Translations under genes and position numbers: made by a program
Notes under the pieces: model-generated
The model's database searches: none
What the model was told of the DNA's origin: nothing
Seen by the model: only the letters and a program-made list of their open reading frames with translations
From: Sporomusa malonica
GTDB lineage: Bacteria > Bacillota > Negativicutes > Sporomusales > Sporomusaceae
NCBI RefSeq assembly: GCF_900176355.1
Contig: NZ_FWXI01000015.1
Coordinates: forward strand, 1-64,000
Length of the DNA stretch: 64,000 nt
Direction: 5' to 3'
Shown here: positions 43,156 to 50,061 of the stretch, in pieces
Numbering within the stretch: the stretch's first letter is position 1
How the letters are laid out: each line of letters starts with the position of its first letter

Positions 43156-43848
43156 TTATTGGGCCGGATGACTTGCCTTAGCAGGGCTATTATCCGCTTG
43201 TTCTTTATGGCTTTTCTTCATCCAATAGCCCACAGCCACCACACCAAGAGTTATAGCCGCCGGGATTAACCATGCCGGGAAAAGATCATGAATGACAGGA
43301 CCAATTTTGTGATCGCTAATCATCATCTCGCCAGCCGTCCAAGCAATCAGGGCGGCACCAGCATAAACAACCACCGGGTATTTATCCATGATCTTGATGA
43401 TAATTTGGCTGCCAAAAACAATAAGCGGAATACTAATCGCCAAACCAAGACCCAAAAGCAAATAGTCGCCTTTGGCGACAGCCGCAATTGCCAGGGTATT
43501 GTCGAGGCTCATTACCAGGTCGGCGACAATGATTGTCTTGATGGCTGCCCCGAAGGAGGTACCTGCTTCAACACACTCTTCACCTTGCTCCTCCATCAGT
43601 AATTTGGCCGCGATCCAAATAAGGAGCAACCCGCCGATAAACTGTACATAGGGTATTTGCAAGAGTACAACAGCTACAAGCGTTAAAATAACCCGCAGCC
43701 CAATCGCCCCCGCGCTACCCCACAAGATGGCCATCTTCTGCTGCTTCGGGGGCAAACAACGGCTGGCCATAGCAATGACCACTGCATTGTCGCCGCTAAG
43801 CACGATGTTCACCATCATGATACTAGCTAGCGCTACTAAAAACTCCAT
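43156..43848 (-). CDS. TerC/YjbE-type integral membrane protein
   Basis: A 230-residue membrane protein with seven or so hydrophobic segments. The TerC family signature is visible: MMVNIVLSGDNAVVIAMASR and, in the second half, VADLVMSLDNTLAIAAVAKGD, with conserved acidic residues within membrane segments. Many members export manganese, and the YjbE group is often controlled by Mn. The tail (KKSHKEQADNSPAK) is cytoplasmic and charged. AAGGAG lies eight bases before the ATG. Promoters lie at 43924-44000 and its own terminator follows. The leader is short and shows no yybP-ykoY-like fold. Confidence 0.85.
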   Translation of the reverse strand: MEFLVALASIMMVNIVLSGDNAVVIAMASRCLPPKQQKMAILWGSAGAIGLRVILTLVAVVLLQIPYVQFIGGLLLIWIAAKLLMEEQGEECVEAGTSFGAAIKTIIVADLVMSLDNTLAIAAVAKGDYLLLGLGLAISIPLIVFGSQIIIKIMDKYPVVVYAGAALIAWTAGEMMISDHKIGPVIHDLFPAWLIPAAITLGVVAVGYWMKKSHKEQADNSPAKASHPAQ

Positions 43849-43923
43849 TTACTGCACTCCTTTTTATTGTAAATTCGGACTCATTCAACACACAGTCAGC
43901 CTTATACCAGCAGGCACTCAACT

Positions 43924-44000
43924 ATTATACCAAGTTTTAATACCAGATATTAATGGCGTTGAATTAAGTTTATTGTACCAAGCGTTTTCAAAATGTGCAA
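43924..44000 (-). promoter_or_regulatory. Two candidate promoters for terC
   Basis: P1: TTGCAC (43995-44000) and TACAAT (43972-43977) with a 17-base spacer and an extended TG. P2: an extended -10, TGGTATAAT (with TATAAT at 43924-43929), without a clear -35. Both face terC. Confidence 0.6.
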
Positions 44001-44123
44001 GTCCTTAAGCCCACAAAATATTGTATACATCCTTAGCCTGCCTGCTTTTTATCCTTTATTCTGTCTATATTTCTATTTATTCCCTGAAATTAATACCTTG
44101 ATAGACATTTTTACAAACAAAAA

Positions 44124-44152
44124 ACAGGTATAGGATTCTATCCTTTACCTGT
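44124..44152 (-). terminator. Terminator hairpin
   Basis: Arms 44124-44136 and 44140-44152 pair with one mismatch around a TCT loop, and the minus strand continues into TTTTTTGTTTGT. It should end the leftward transcript of the small membrane protein gene at 44385-44732. Confidence 0.8.
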
Positions 44153-44384
44153 AAGCATGTATAATTATTAGCTGTTTCTATCTGTTTACTTCCCCGATAT
44201 GGTTGCCTTTCTTTATTACCTGGTCATATTACCGGCGTCTCTACCAGGGTTACAAAAACGCCATCTGTCTCCTCCCCGATTACAGCTGTACGTTCACAAT
44301 GGCACCATTCTATGTAGGTGTATCCCTAATCAGCCGCAGCGCGTTCCCCAGCAGATTTTTTTGATTTCTTCCTGGGTTAGGCCG
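44153..44384. other. Intergenic stretch with possible lost coding sequence
   Basis: On the minus strand, two protein-like stretches appear in other frames: ANLEINGLTQEEIKKICWG (ending at 44330) and TYIEWCHCERTAVIGEETDG with a following VFVTLVETPVI (ending near 44218). The second has no start codon. They suggest a decayed or frameshifted 3' part of the neighbouring gene; this is an impression only. Confidence 0.3.
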
Positions 44385-44732
44385 TTAATCTCCAAATTGG
44401 CTTTGAGCTTCAGTTAGCTCAGCGTTAGCAGTAAGCTGGTCACTTAAGCCCACAAAATCAGTCTCACTCATTATTCCCTCGGCTGCCAGCGTAGCCTTAA
44501 GCTTATCTGTACTTAACCCGCGCCACGCGTTATACTGGTGACTATCAATTAGAAAGTTGCTGACAAGATAGCTTAATATCACCCCTGCCATCATACTACC
44601 CATACCTCCCTTCGCGCTTTCTATCCCCTCATCCTTCTGCGGTAAATCCGGTCGACAAGAAGCTATCTGATGCGGACGCAGTATCGCGAAAGCAGCAACT
44701 CCAATGACCACCGCAATAATCAGTAACAGCAT
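44385..44732 (-). CDS. Small membrane-anchored hypothetical protein, possibly frameshifted at its end
   Basis: A 115-residue protein of unknown family. The N terminus is a hydrophobic segment (LLLIIAVVIGVAAFAIL) that may anchor it, and a second hydrophobic helix is near GVILSYLVSNFLI. The rest is acidic and helical (LSTDKLKATLAAEGIMSETDFVGLSDQ). AGGAGAG lies seven bases before the ATG. After ELTEAQ the frame ends quickly as SQFGD, but one frame over, a longer natural-looking end follows (ANLEINGLTQEEIKKICWG to 44330). A single-base indel near 44400 would explain this. Function unknown. Confidence 0.55.
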   Translation of the reverse strand: MLLLIIAVVIGVAAFAILRPHQIASCRPDLPQKDEGIESAKGGMGSMMAGVILSYLVSNFLIDSHQYNAWRGLSTDKLKATLAAEGIMSETDFVGLSDQLTANAELTEAQSQFGD

Positions 44733-44779
44733 TTCATTCTCTCCTCAGTCTTAAAATATTGTTTCCTTATTATTATAAC

Positions 44780-44901
44780 CTAAACATAAATACGACTTCC
44801 GTGGTACAGAACTGGTGCTATACCAGGACGGAGACCATCATCTGGCCTTGAATACCAAGCAAGCTGGCGCAACTATATCTGATTGGCTGAGTAACTTCTA
44901 G
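44780..44901 (+). pseudogene. 3' remnant of a possible hydrolase-like gene
   Basis: An open frame without a start reads YDFRGTELVLYQDGDHHLAL followed by NTKQAGATISDWLSNF and a TAG at 44899-44901. The order, a beta-strand then GDHH and a final amphipathic helix ending WLSNF, resembles the C terminus of alpha/beta hydrolases (catalytic histidine region). A stop codon lies just upstream, so only a decayed fragment remains. Low certainty. Confidence 0.3.
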
Positions 44902-44937
44902 TATCGACCAGGCCCAGTACAGTAGTACCAGGGCCAT

Positions 44938-44985
44938 AAAAAAAGAACAGTTGTTAGCCTTTCGGCTAGCAACTGTTCTTTTTTT
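44938..44985 (-). terminator. Terminator of the tRNA-Ser unit
   Basis: A long stem, about 20 pairs (44938-44959 with 44964-44985), with a TTTC loop and a run of seven T. It lies directly after the tRNA-Ser(GCT) on the minus strand and also has A-rich symmetry for the other direction. Confidence 0.92.
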
Positions 44986-44989
44986 ATGG

Positions 44990-45077
44990 CGGAGTGGCAG
45001 GGATTTGAACCCTGGCAGGCCTCACGACCTCTAACGATTTAGCAAACCGTCCTCTTCAGCCACTTGAGTACCACTCC
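44990..45077 (-). tRNA. tRNA-Ser (anticodon GCT)
   Basis: The minus strand folds as a class II tRNA: acceptor GGAGTGG with CCACTCC, D-arm (CTCAAGTGGCTGAAGAG), anticodon loop TTTGCTAAA giving GCT (decodes AGC/AGU), a long variable arm typical for serine, and the T-arm AGGGTTCAAATCCCT. The discriminator base is G, as required for serine. CCA is not encoded. It lies 62 bases after a second tRNA-Ser and is followed by a strong terminator. Confidence 0.97.
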
Positions 45078-45138
45078 GTGTCTTTTGGCTGGTTAGATTA
45101 TAGCAGATGCCCTGACTTAAGTCAATTGATTTAAATGG

Positions 45139-45224
45139 CGGAGGGGGTGGGATTCGAACCCACGGTCCCTTGCGGGATCACTGGTTTTCAAGACCAGCTC
45201 CATAAACCGCTCGGACACCCCTCC
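45139..45224 (-). tRNA. tRNA-Ser (anticodon TGA)
   Basis: The minus strand folds as a class II tRNA: acceptor GGAGGGG with CCCCTCC, D-arm (TCCGAGCGGTTTATGGAG), anticodon loop CTTGAAA giving TGA (decodes UCA and others), a long variable arm and T-arm TGGGTTCGAATCCCA. The discriminator is G. CCA is not encoded. It precedes tRNA-Ser(GCT) and follows a small gene; all may form one transcript. Open frames here (GVGFEPTVP type) are the well-known false translations of tRNA genes. Confidence 0.97.
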
Positions 45225-45311
45225 GCATCTGGCACATTTAGTATTATAGCAAACAGCGTGAGATCTTGTCAACCAAGCTATTGCAGGTATTTTTTGCATG
45301 CTTTGCTAATC

Positions 45312-45431
45312 CTATTCCTCGCTAGCACTATAGTCACGGCTAGCTTCAAGCTCTAAGACAAGCTGGGGCAAATCGCGCAGCAGCTCATCCAACTCCTCTT
45401 GAGTCAAAGTTACATCAGCTAAACACTCCAT
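45312..45431 (-). CDS. Small acidic protein, 39 residues
   Basis: A very short gene read as MECLADVTLTQEELDELLRD, continuing LPQLVLELEASRDYSASEE. A strong GGAGGTGGAG lies about six bases before the ATG. The protein is acidic and helical, with a leucine pattern suited to a coiled coil or protein contact. I do not recognise a family. It sits immediately upstream of the two tRNA-Ser genes on the same strand. The site and reading frame are good, but no homology claim can be made. Confidence 0.55.
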   Translation of the reverse strand: MECLADVTLTQEELDELLRDLPQLVLELEASRDYSASEE

Positions 45432-45585
45432 ATTCTCCACCTCCGCTCTAATTCTTAGCACACACTCAGCTGGCATACTTAATACACTAATACATAGAAC
45501 AGGATCTTTGGTAACATTCTAACATATAAGCCTAACGTCTATGCTAAAGCCAGGTAAAAAACAGGTTAAATTTTTTACAAAAAGG

Positions 45586-45614
45586 TTGACTATTAACGTA
45601 AACAGAATTATATT
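45586..45614 (+). promoter_or_regulatory. Promoter of the corA leader
   Basis: TTGACT (45586-45591) and TATATT (45609-45614) are 17 bases apart. Transcription would start near 45621, leaving a leader of about 235 bases before corA. Confidence 0.75.
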
Positions 45615-45620
45615 CTTTAT

Positions 45621-45854
45621 AGAGCTATTTAAAGATAATCAATAAGATTCAAAAGGCAGGTGAGATAGATGGACGTAGACCGACCTAGTTGGCCTGTTTT
45701 GCTTAATTTAATAGAAATCAGGGGAATATTCCATTTTTTCTCGCCTAATTCTGTCTGCGCGCGCTGTTCTAACGCTGTTACATTTTTGCCGGTGCCGCAC
45801 TGATAACTCAGGCTTGGATTTGTATTCCCCTAAAATCAGAAAGGGGGAACAATC
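45621..45854 (+). promoter_or_regulatory. Long corA leader with pairing ends, possible attenuator or riboswitch
   Basis: The leader from the predicted start to corA is unusually long. AGGGGAATA (45720-45728) can pair with TATTCCCCT (45823-45831), closing a loop of about 95 bases that ends just before the corA ribosome binding site. A 44-codon frame at 45669-45803 spans the first arm. It does not match the magnesium M-box pattern by eye. Regulation by magnesium or by translation of the short frame is plausible but unproven. Confidence 0.45.
45669..45803 (+). CDS. Short upstream open reading frame in the corA leader, 44 residues
   Basis: Begins MDVDRPSWPVLLNLIEIRGI and ends CSNAVTFLPVPH. AGGTGAG lies about seven bases ahead of the ATG. 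It contains a proline-rich start and two cysteines (CARC). Its position within a long structured leader of a magnesium transporter recalls leader peptides such as those of mgtA/mgtCBR in Gram-negative bacteria, but there is no sequence match. It could also be an accidental frame. Confidence 0.35.
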   Translation: MDVDRPSWPVLLNLIEIRGIFHFFSPNSVCARCSNAVTFLPVPH

Positions 45855-46802
45855 ATGCTTAACATTTATCGCAGCAACTGTACACGCCTATATGAATTAG
45901 ACCTCCAAACGCTGGAAAAGGGCGCTTGGTTTAAACTCATAAATCCTACACCGGAAGAACTTGAACTGGTGGCAGCCGCAACCGGCAGCCCTCTTGATTT
46001 TCTCAAGGCAGCCCTGGACGAAGAAGAACGTTCCCGGATTGAGCTTGACGAAAACCACATGCTTGTTATTACCAATATCCCTGTTATGCGCGGTCATGAT
46101 AATTATGATGCCTTGCCATTAGGCATTGTTCTTACCCCCGAATATATTATTACTGTCTGCCTGGAAGCTAATGAAGTTCTGGCAGAATTTAGCTCGGAAA
46201 ATGCACGAGCTTTCAGTACTTTTAAAAAGACCAGGTTTTTATTTCAGACCCTCTATAAATCGGCGACCTTGTATTTAAAGCACTTAAAACAAATTAACCG
46301 CCGCACCGATGAAATCGAACGTGACCTAAGACGATCCATGCAAAACGAAGAGATTTTCCAGCTCTTACAGCTGCAAAAAGGCTTAACCTACTTCGCAGCT
46401 TCCCTGCGTTCTAACGGTATTGTGCTAGAGAAGCTTCTACGCCTTCGTTCAACCAGCCAGGTTCAGCATCTAATTAAGATTTATGAAGAAGATGAAGACC
46501 TCTTAGAAGATGTTATCATCGAAAACAAACAGGCCATTGAGATGGTTGAAATGTATAGCCGTATCTTAAACGGCATGATGGATACCTTTACTTCGATTAT
46601 ATCTAACAACCTTAACCGGGTTATGAAATTCTTAGCTTCAATGACAATTATCCTAGCCATTCCGACCATGGTGTCGAGCTTTATGGGGATGAATGTTGAC
46701 GTTCCGTTTGGTCAGAGCCATGGGTTTTTATACACATCGCTGGTAGCCTTGGCTGTTACCATCCTTAGTGCTTTTGGCCTTTGGCGAAAAGGCATGTTTT
46801 GA
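45855..46802 (+). CDS. corA: CorA family magnesium/divalent cation transporter
   Basis: A membrane channel that imports Mg2+ (sometimes Co2+ or Ni2+). The cytoplasmic N-terminal domain (about 1-240) ends in a long helix (IYEEDEDLLEDVIIENKQAIEMVEMYSRILNGMMDTFTSIISNNLNRVMKFLASMTIILAIPTMVSSF), then the signature GMN in SSFMGMNVDVP near residue 277, and two membrane segments, the last being SLVALAVTILSAFGLWRKGMF. The positive C-terminal end (RKGMF) is typical. Length is 315 residues. AAGGGGG precedes the ATG. It has a long leader and its own terminator. Confidence 0.95.
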   Translation: MLNIYRSNCTRLYELDLQTLEKGAWFKLINPTPEELELVAAATGSPLDFLKAALDEEERSRIELDENHMLVITNIPVMRGHDNYDALPLGIVLTPEYIITVCLEANEVLAEFSSENARAFSTFKKTRFLFQTLYKSATLYLKHLKQINRRTDEIERDLRRSMQNEEIFQLLQLQKGLTYFAASLRSNGIVLEKLLRLRSTSQVQHLIKIYEEDEDLLEDVIIENKQAIEMVEMYSRILNGMMDTFTSIISNNLNRVMKFLASMTIILAIPTMVSSFMGMNVDVPFGQSHGFLYTSLVALAVTILSAFGLWRKGMF

Positions 46803-46822
46803 TCCTTTCCTTTAATACGTAA

Positions 46823-46849
46823 CCCTCAGGAGCAGTCCTGGGGGTTTTT
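46823..46849 (+). terminator. Intrinsic terminator of corA
   Basis: CCCTCAGGA pairs with TCCTGGGGG (one G-U pair), a GCAG loop and a TTTTTG tract. It lies about 20 bases after the corA stop and directly touches the repeat copy C. Confidence 0.88.
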
Positions 46850-46850
46850 G

Positions 46851-46943
46851 TTATCCTGTTAGAAAGTATAACTTTCCGTCTGGATAAGGGCAGCATCGAC
46901 TTCCGCTGTCGCCAAAGGCTCGGCGCAAGCCGTGCTTTCTTTA
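46851..46943 (-). repeat. Structured intergenic repeat, copy C
   Basis: The third copy of the element (see 29746-29837), on the opposite strand. The 3' half folds as TTATCCAGACGGAAAGTTATACTTTC with a closing GGATAA. As at copy B, its 3' end abuts the T-tract of a terminator (that of corA), and the element is antiparallel to the gene that the terminator ends. Confidence 0.87.
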
Positions 46944-47084
46944 TGAACTTTAATGCATCCCAGCTACCAAAATAATCGACAAGAACAGCGTTATTTTTTT
47001 ACTCTTGTGCCGACAAAAGCAGGAAAATAGTCCTATTACGCGAAATTAGTCTTTCTATACAAAAATAGGAGGAGATGGTTTCCC

Positions 47085-47951
47085 TTGGCAAAAAAGCACG
47101 TTAGCATTGTACTTATTGGTTTCTTTTTGTTGTCCTGCCTCGTAGGGGTGTTCAGTCCGTCTACGGTGTGGGCTGGTGAAAAAAAGCGCATTGGCGTCGT
47201 GGACTTTGACAACGCTTCTCAGGTTTCCGATCGTGCCATGGGGCGCGGTATTTCTGATATCTTGGTGAACGAACTTGTAAAAAACAAATCATACCAGGTT
47301 ATCGAGCGCGAACAATTAGCCCAGATGATGAGAGAGAAAAAGCTGGGTATCGACGGTTTTAGCACCGGCCCCTCGCAATATGTTAAGTTTGAGGGACTGG
47401 ATTATCTGGTAGTAGGCAAAATTGTCGAAGCCGGAGCCCAGCAAGTTAACCTGTTTGGTTTGGCTACGCAAACTAAGGTTAAGGTAGTCTTGTCTGTCCG
47501 CATGATCGATGCCAACAGTGGCAACATTTTATGGGCAGAGCAGGCAGAAGGCGCTGTAAACCTGGGATCCCTCAATGACAACAGTGGCCGCACGATTTTC
47601 GCCGAGGGACAAAGCAATTCAGCGTTCTCTGAGGCTGCCCGCAAGGCAGTTACCAAAGTTGTTGATAAGATCAATCAGGTAAACCCACTTGAAGGCTTTG
47701 TTGTACAATGCTCTGGGAAAAAAGTGTATATTGATCTTGGCCGTGAACAAGGTGTACAGGCTGGTCAATCCTACACCATTTTCCGCGAAGGAAATGTAAT
47801 CACCCATCCGGTGACTGGCAGAATTCTTGGAGCGGAAAAACATGATGTGGCAACAATCAAGATTATTAGTGTTGAAAACGACATGGCGATTGGCGAGGTT
47901 CAAGGCTCAGCTTTTGGCCTCCAAGCCGGTGATAAAGTAAGGAAGAAGTAG
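47085..47951 (+). CDS. CsgG/FlgO-like secreted protein
   Basis: A 288-residue exported protein with the CsgG fold: KKRIGVVDFDNASQ, MGRGISDILVNELVKNKSYQVIEREQLAQMMREKKLGIDG and YLVVGKIVEA...TKVKVVLSVRMIDANSGNILWA match the family core (about 30-200). The C-terminal 70 residues (GKKVYIDLGREQGVQAGQSYTIFREG, GEVQGSAFGLQAGDKVRKK) resemble the FlgT C-terminal SH3-like domain. The signal segment ends in VWA-GEKK, though LLSC at residues 16-19 could be a lipobox. The TTG start has AGGAGGAG upstream. It is the first of three genes resembling the Vibrio FlgO-FlgT-FlgP set. Confidence 0.82.
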   Translation: MAKKHVSIVLIGFFLLSCLVGVFSPSTVWAGEKKRIGVVDFDNASQVSDRAMGRGISDILVNELVKNKSYQVIEREQLAQMMREKKLGIDGFSTGPSQYVKFEGLDYLVVGKIVEAGAQQVNLFGLATQTKVKVVLSVRMIDANSGNILWAEQAEGAVNLGSLNDNSGRTIFAEGQSNSAFSEAARKAVTKVVDKINQVNPLEGFVVQCSGKKVYIDLGREQGVQAGQSYTIFREGNVITHPVTGRILGAEKHDVATIKIISVENDMAIGEVQGSAFGLQAGDKVRKK

Positions 47952-47983
47952 TTTACCCCAATGTTTGTTAGGTGGTGGAAGAT

Positions 47984-49084
47984 TTGAAAAGGATCTACCT
48001 TATTCTGGCAATATCTTTTATGACCCTGCTTTTGTGTACACCAGTGACACTGGCCAGGGAGGTTACCGTTCAAGGCTATGGTACAACACGGGATGAAGCC
48101 ATTAATGATGCGCTCCGTAACGCCGTTGAACAGGCTGTAGGCACCCTGGTAGACTCACAGACACTGGTTCAAAATGCAGAAGTAGTAAAAGATGAAATTT
48201 ATACCAAATCCCGTGGCTTTGTCCAGGACTGGACAATTGTCAGCGAACAGCGTAGCGCTGGTCAAACGGTTATCACTGCCCGCGTGCAGGTTGATACAAA
48301 CCCGAACTCCAGGCTTATGGGCCAGCTGCAGCGGCTTAAACTTATCGAGCAAGGCTTGCGCGACCCGCGTATTGGCGTAATCATCCCCGAATATCATATC
48401 TCTGCACCAATACCTGACCCAGCAGGCGAAACAGCTGTCATAAAGAAACTCATTGAAGCTGGATTCAGCCGGATGGTTGATGCCAGGCAAATTCAAAACA
48501 TCCGTTATACCAATACTGTAAAGTCCATTATGCAAGGCAATAGAGACGATGCCATATCCTTTGCCAGTAGTCAAGGACTTGATTACATTATTATAGGGGA
48601 AGCCTTCAGCACCCGTAACAGCTACCTGTATGGTCTTGTTTCCTGCGGTGCGCGGCTGGAAGCCAAGATAATTAAGGCCGACACAGGTGAGGTTATTGCG
48701 ACAAATGGTCTATATGGTACTGGTGTCCATTCATCAGAATTTATCGCTGCCAAAATGGCACTTAACGAAGCTGGCGAAAAAATGGGCGACTATATGGTAC
48801 AGCAACTTATGGCGTTTGCCAGCAACCCTGAGAAAGGCGTACAGCTTATCGTAAAGGGTATTACCAGTTATAACAAGATAAGTATTCTAGAAAGCGAACT
48901 CAAACAGCTACGCGGGGTCAAAAATGTCTATGTCCGCGGCTATAATGGCGGCATTGTCACCATAGACATCAACTATACATACGCCCCCAAAACTCTGGCC
49001 AGCGAGCTGGAGAAACTTAGCGGCATCAACCTGAGCATCACTGATATCAGTAATAGTGGCATTCAGGCTATGATGAAATATTAA
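47984..49084 (+). CDS. FlgT-like exported protein
   Basis: An exported protein of 366 residues. A signal peptide (KRIYLILAISFMTLLLCTPVTLA) is followed by EVTVQGYGTTRDEAINDALRNAVEQAVGTLVDSQTLVQNAEVVKDEI, which matches the FlgT N-terminal domain pattern (repeated 'DAxxxALRxAVEQA'). The middle has a second, CsgG/TolB-like region (RIGVIIPEYHI, LDYIIIGEAFST, SCGARLEAKIIKADTGEVIA), and the end resembles an anticodon-like beta domain (GVKNVYVRGYNGGIVTIDINYTY). The TTG at 47984 is chosen over GTG at 47972 because AGGTGG lies eight bases ahead. It is the middle gene of the three-gene cluster, 32 bases after the CsgG-like gene. Confidence 0.78.
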   Translation: MKRIYLILAISFMTLLLCTPVTLAREVTVQGYGTTRDEAINDALRNAVEQAVGTLVDSQTLVQNAEVVKDEIYTKSRGFVQDWTIVSEQRSAGQTVITARVQVDTNPNSRLMGQLQRLKLIEQGLRDPRIGVIIPEYHISAPIPDPAGETAVIKKLIEAGFSRMVDARQIQNIRYTNTVKSIMQGNRDDAISFASSQGLDYIIIGEAFSTRNSYLYGLVSCGARLEAKIIKADTGEVIATNGLYGTGVHSSEFIAAKMALNEAGEKMGDYMVQQLMAFASNPEKGVQLIVKGITSYNKISILESELKQLRGVKNVYVRGYNGGIVTIDINYTYAPKTLASELEKLSGINLSITDISNSGIQAMMKY

Positions 49085-49101
49085 TTTAAGGAGGCTACCA
49101 C

Positions 49102-49989
49102 ATGTTAAAGAAGTCTTTGGTCTACCTCACCATCTGCACTCTGCTTCTGGCTGGTTTGCCACTGGCAGCTAGCGCAGCTACCGTCAACACCAATGTAAAC
49201 GTATCAGTTACTGCAGTTGACCAGGTAGGCGCGAACGGTTTAATTAACTGGGATGAAGGTTTTGTTGAGGCCATCGGTACCGGCGTGCCTTCAAGTATTG
49301 CCAAATCTCCAGCCCAAGCCCGGCTTATGGCTAGACGGGCTGCCATCGTCGACGCCCAACGCAATCTGCTTGAGAGCGTTGAGGGTGTACAGGTTACAGC
49401 AGAAACAACTGTGCAAAACTTTGAAACCACCAATGACACCGTTAAAACCCAAGTCTCTGGCATAGTAAAAGGGGCAAAAATTGTCAATGAGCAACAGCTT
49501 GCTGATGGCACTTATCAAGTAACCATGCGGATCGGCTTATATGGCAAAGGCAGTCTGGCAGAGGTAATTACTGATGCTACCAGTCCGGCTACGCCTGTTC
49601 CTTTTCTTACTCCGTCGCCATCTTATCACCCAGTTTCCCTGCCAGTGTATACCGGCCTGGTTGTTGACGTAACCGGCCTGCCACTGGAACGCGCTATGTC
49701 TCCGGTCATCTTTGACGAAACCGGCCGCGCTATCTATGGTCATGTCAATATCATTCCTGAATTCGCAGTATCGCAGGGCATGATTGACTACATGGTCACT
49801 CCGGAAGACATCAGAGCGCTTGAGCTTGGCCAATCCCGCGCTGGCACAACTCCTATTATGGCTAAAGCAATTGGCCTGCGCGACCATAACGTAAACATTA
49901 TTATCAGCCAAGCGGATGCTGACAAGATACTTGCTGCCAATGCACAAGGCAATTTCTTGCCGAAGGCTATGGTTTGTGTAAGACAGTAA
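49102..49989 (+). CDS. LPP20/FlgP-like exported protein
   Basis: An exported protein of 295 residues. The signal peptide (LVYLTICTLLLAGLPLAASA) ends in ASA-AT, with no cysteine, so it is not a lipoprotein, unlike most LPP20 proteins. The LPP20 core is visible: EGFVEAIGTGVPSSIAKSPAQARLMARRAAIVDAQRNLLESVEGVQV, followed by VSGIVKGAKIVNEQQLADGTYQVTMRIGLYG. The C-terminal part (about 190-295) is unlike known FlgP: VVDVTGLPLERAMSPVIFDETGR and DHNVNIIISQADADKIL. AAGGAGG precedes the ATG. It is the last of the three-gene operon. Confidence 0.82.
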   Translation: MLKKSLVYLTICTLLLAGLPLAASAATVNTNVNVSVTAVDQVGANGLINWDEGFVEAIGTGVPSSIAKSPAQARLMARRAAIVDAQRNLLESVEGVQVTAETTVQNFETTNDTVKTQVSGIVKGAKIVNEQQLADGTYQVTMRIGLYGKGSLAEVITDATSPATPVPFLTPSPSYHPVSLPVYTGLVVDVTGLPLERAMSPVIFDETGRAIYGHVNIIPEFAVSQGMIDYMVTPEDIRALELGQSRAGTTPIMAKAIGLRDHNVNIIISQADADKILAANAQGNFLPKAMVCVRQ

Positions 49990-50011
49990 ACTCTAACAAA
50001 CTTAAATAATT

Positions 50012-50051
50012 ATGGGGCTGTGTTGAAACCTTGGTTTCAGCACAGCCCCAT
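50012..50051. terminator. Bidirectional terminator between the FlgP-like gene and addA
   Basis: A stem of about 17-18 pairs (50012-50030 with 50033-50051, one bulge) lies between convergent genes. T-rich sequence follows on the plus strand (ATTTTCTTTTG) and A/T-rich sequence precedes it, so it can stop both. Confidence 0.88.
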
Positions 50052-50061
50052 TTTCTTTTGC

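Noticed and set aside
43849..44000. yybP-ykoY manganese riboswitch before terC
   Set aside because: The leader is too short after the two promoters and lacks the paired conserved loops.
45117..45356. Open frames on both strands across tRNA-Ser(TGA)
   Set aside because: Classic false translations of a tRNA-Ser gene.
45621..45854. Magnesium M-box (ykoK) leader before corA
   Set aside because: Only AGGTGAG resembles it; the rest of the M-box core is absent.
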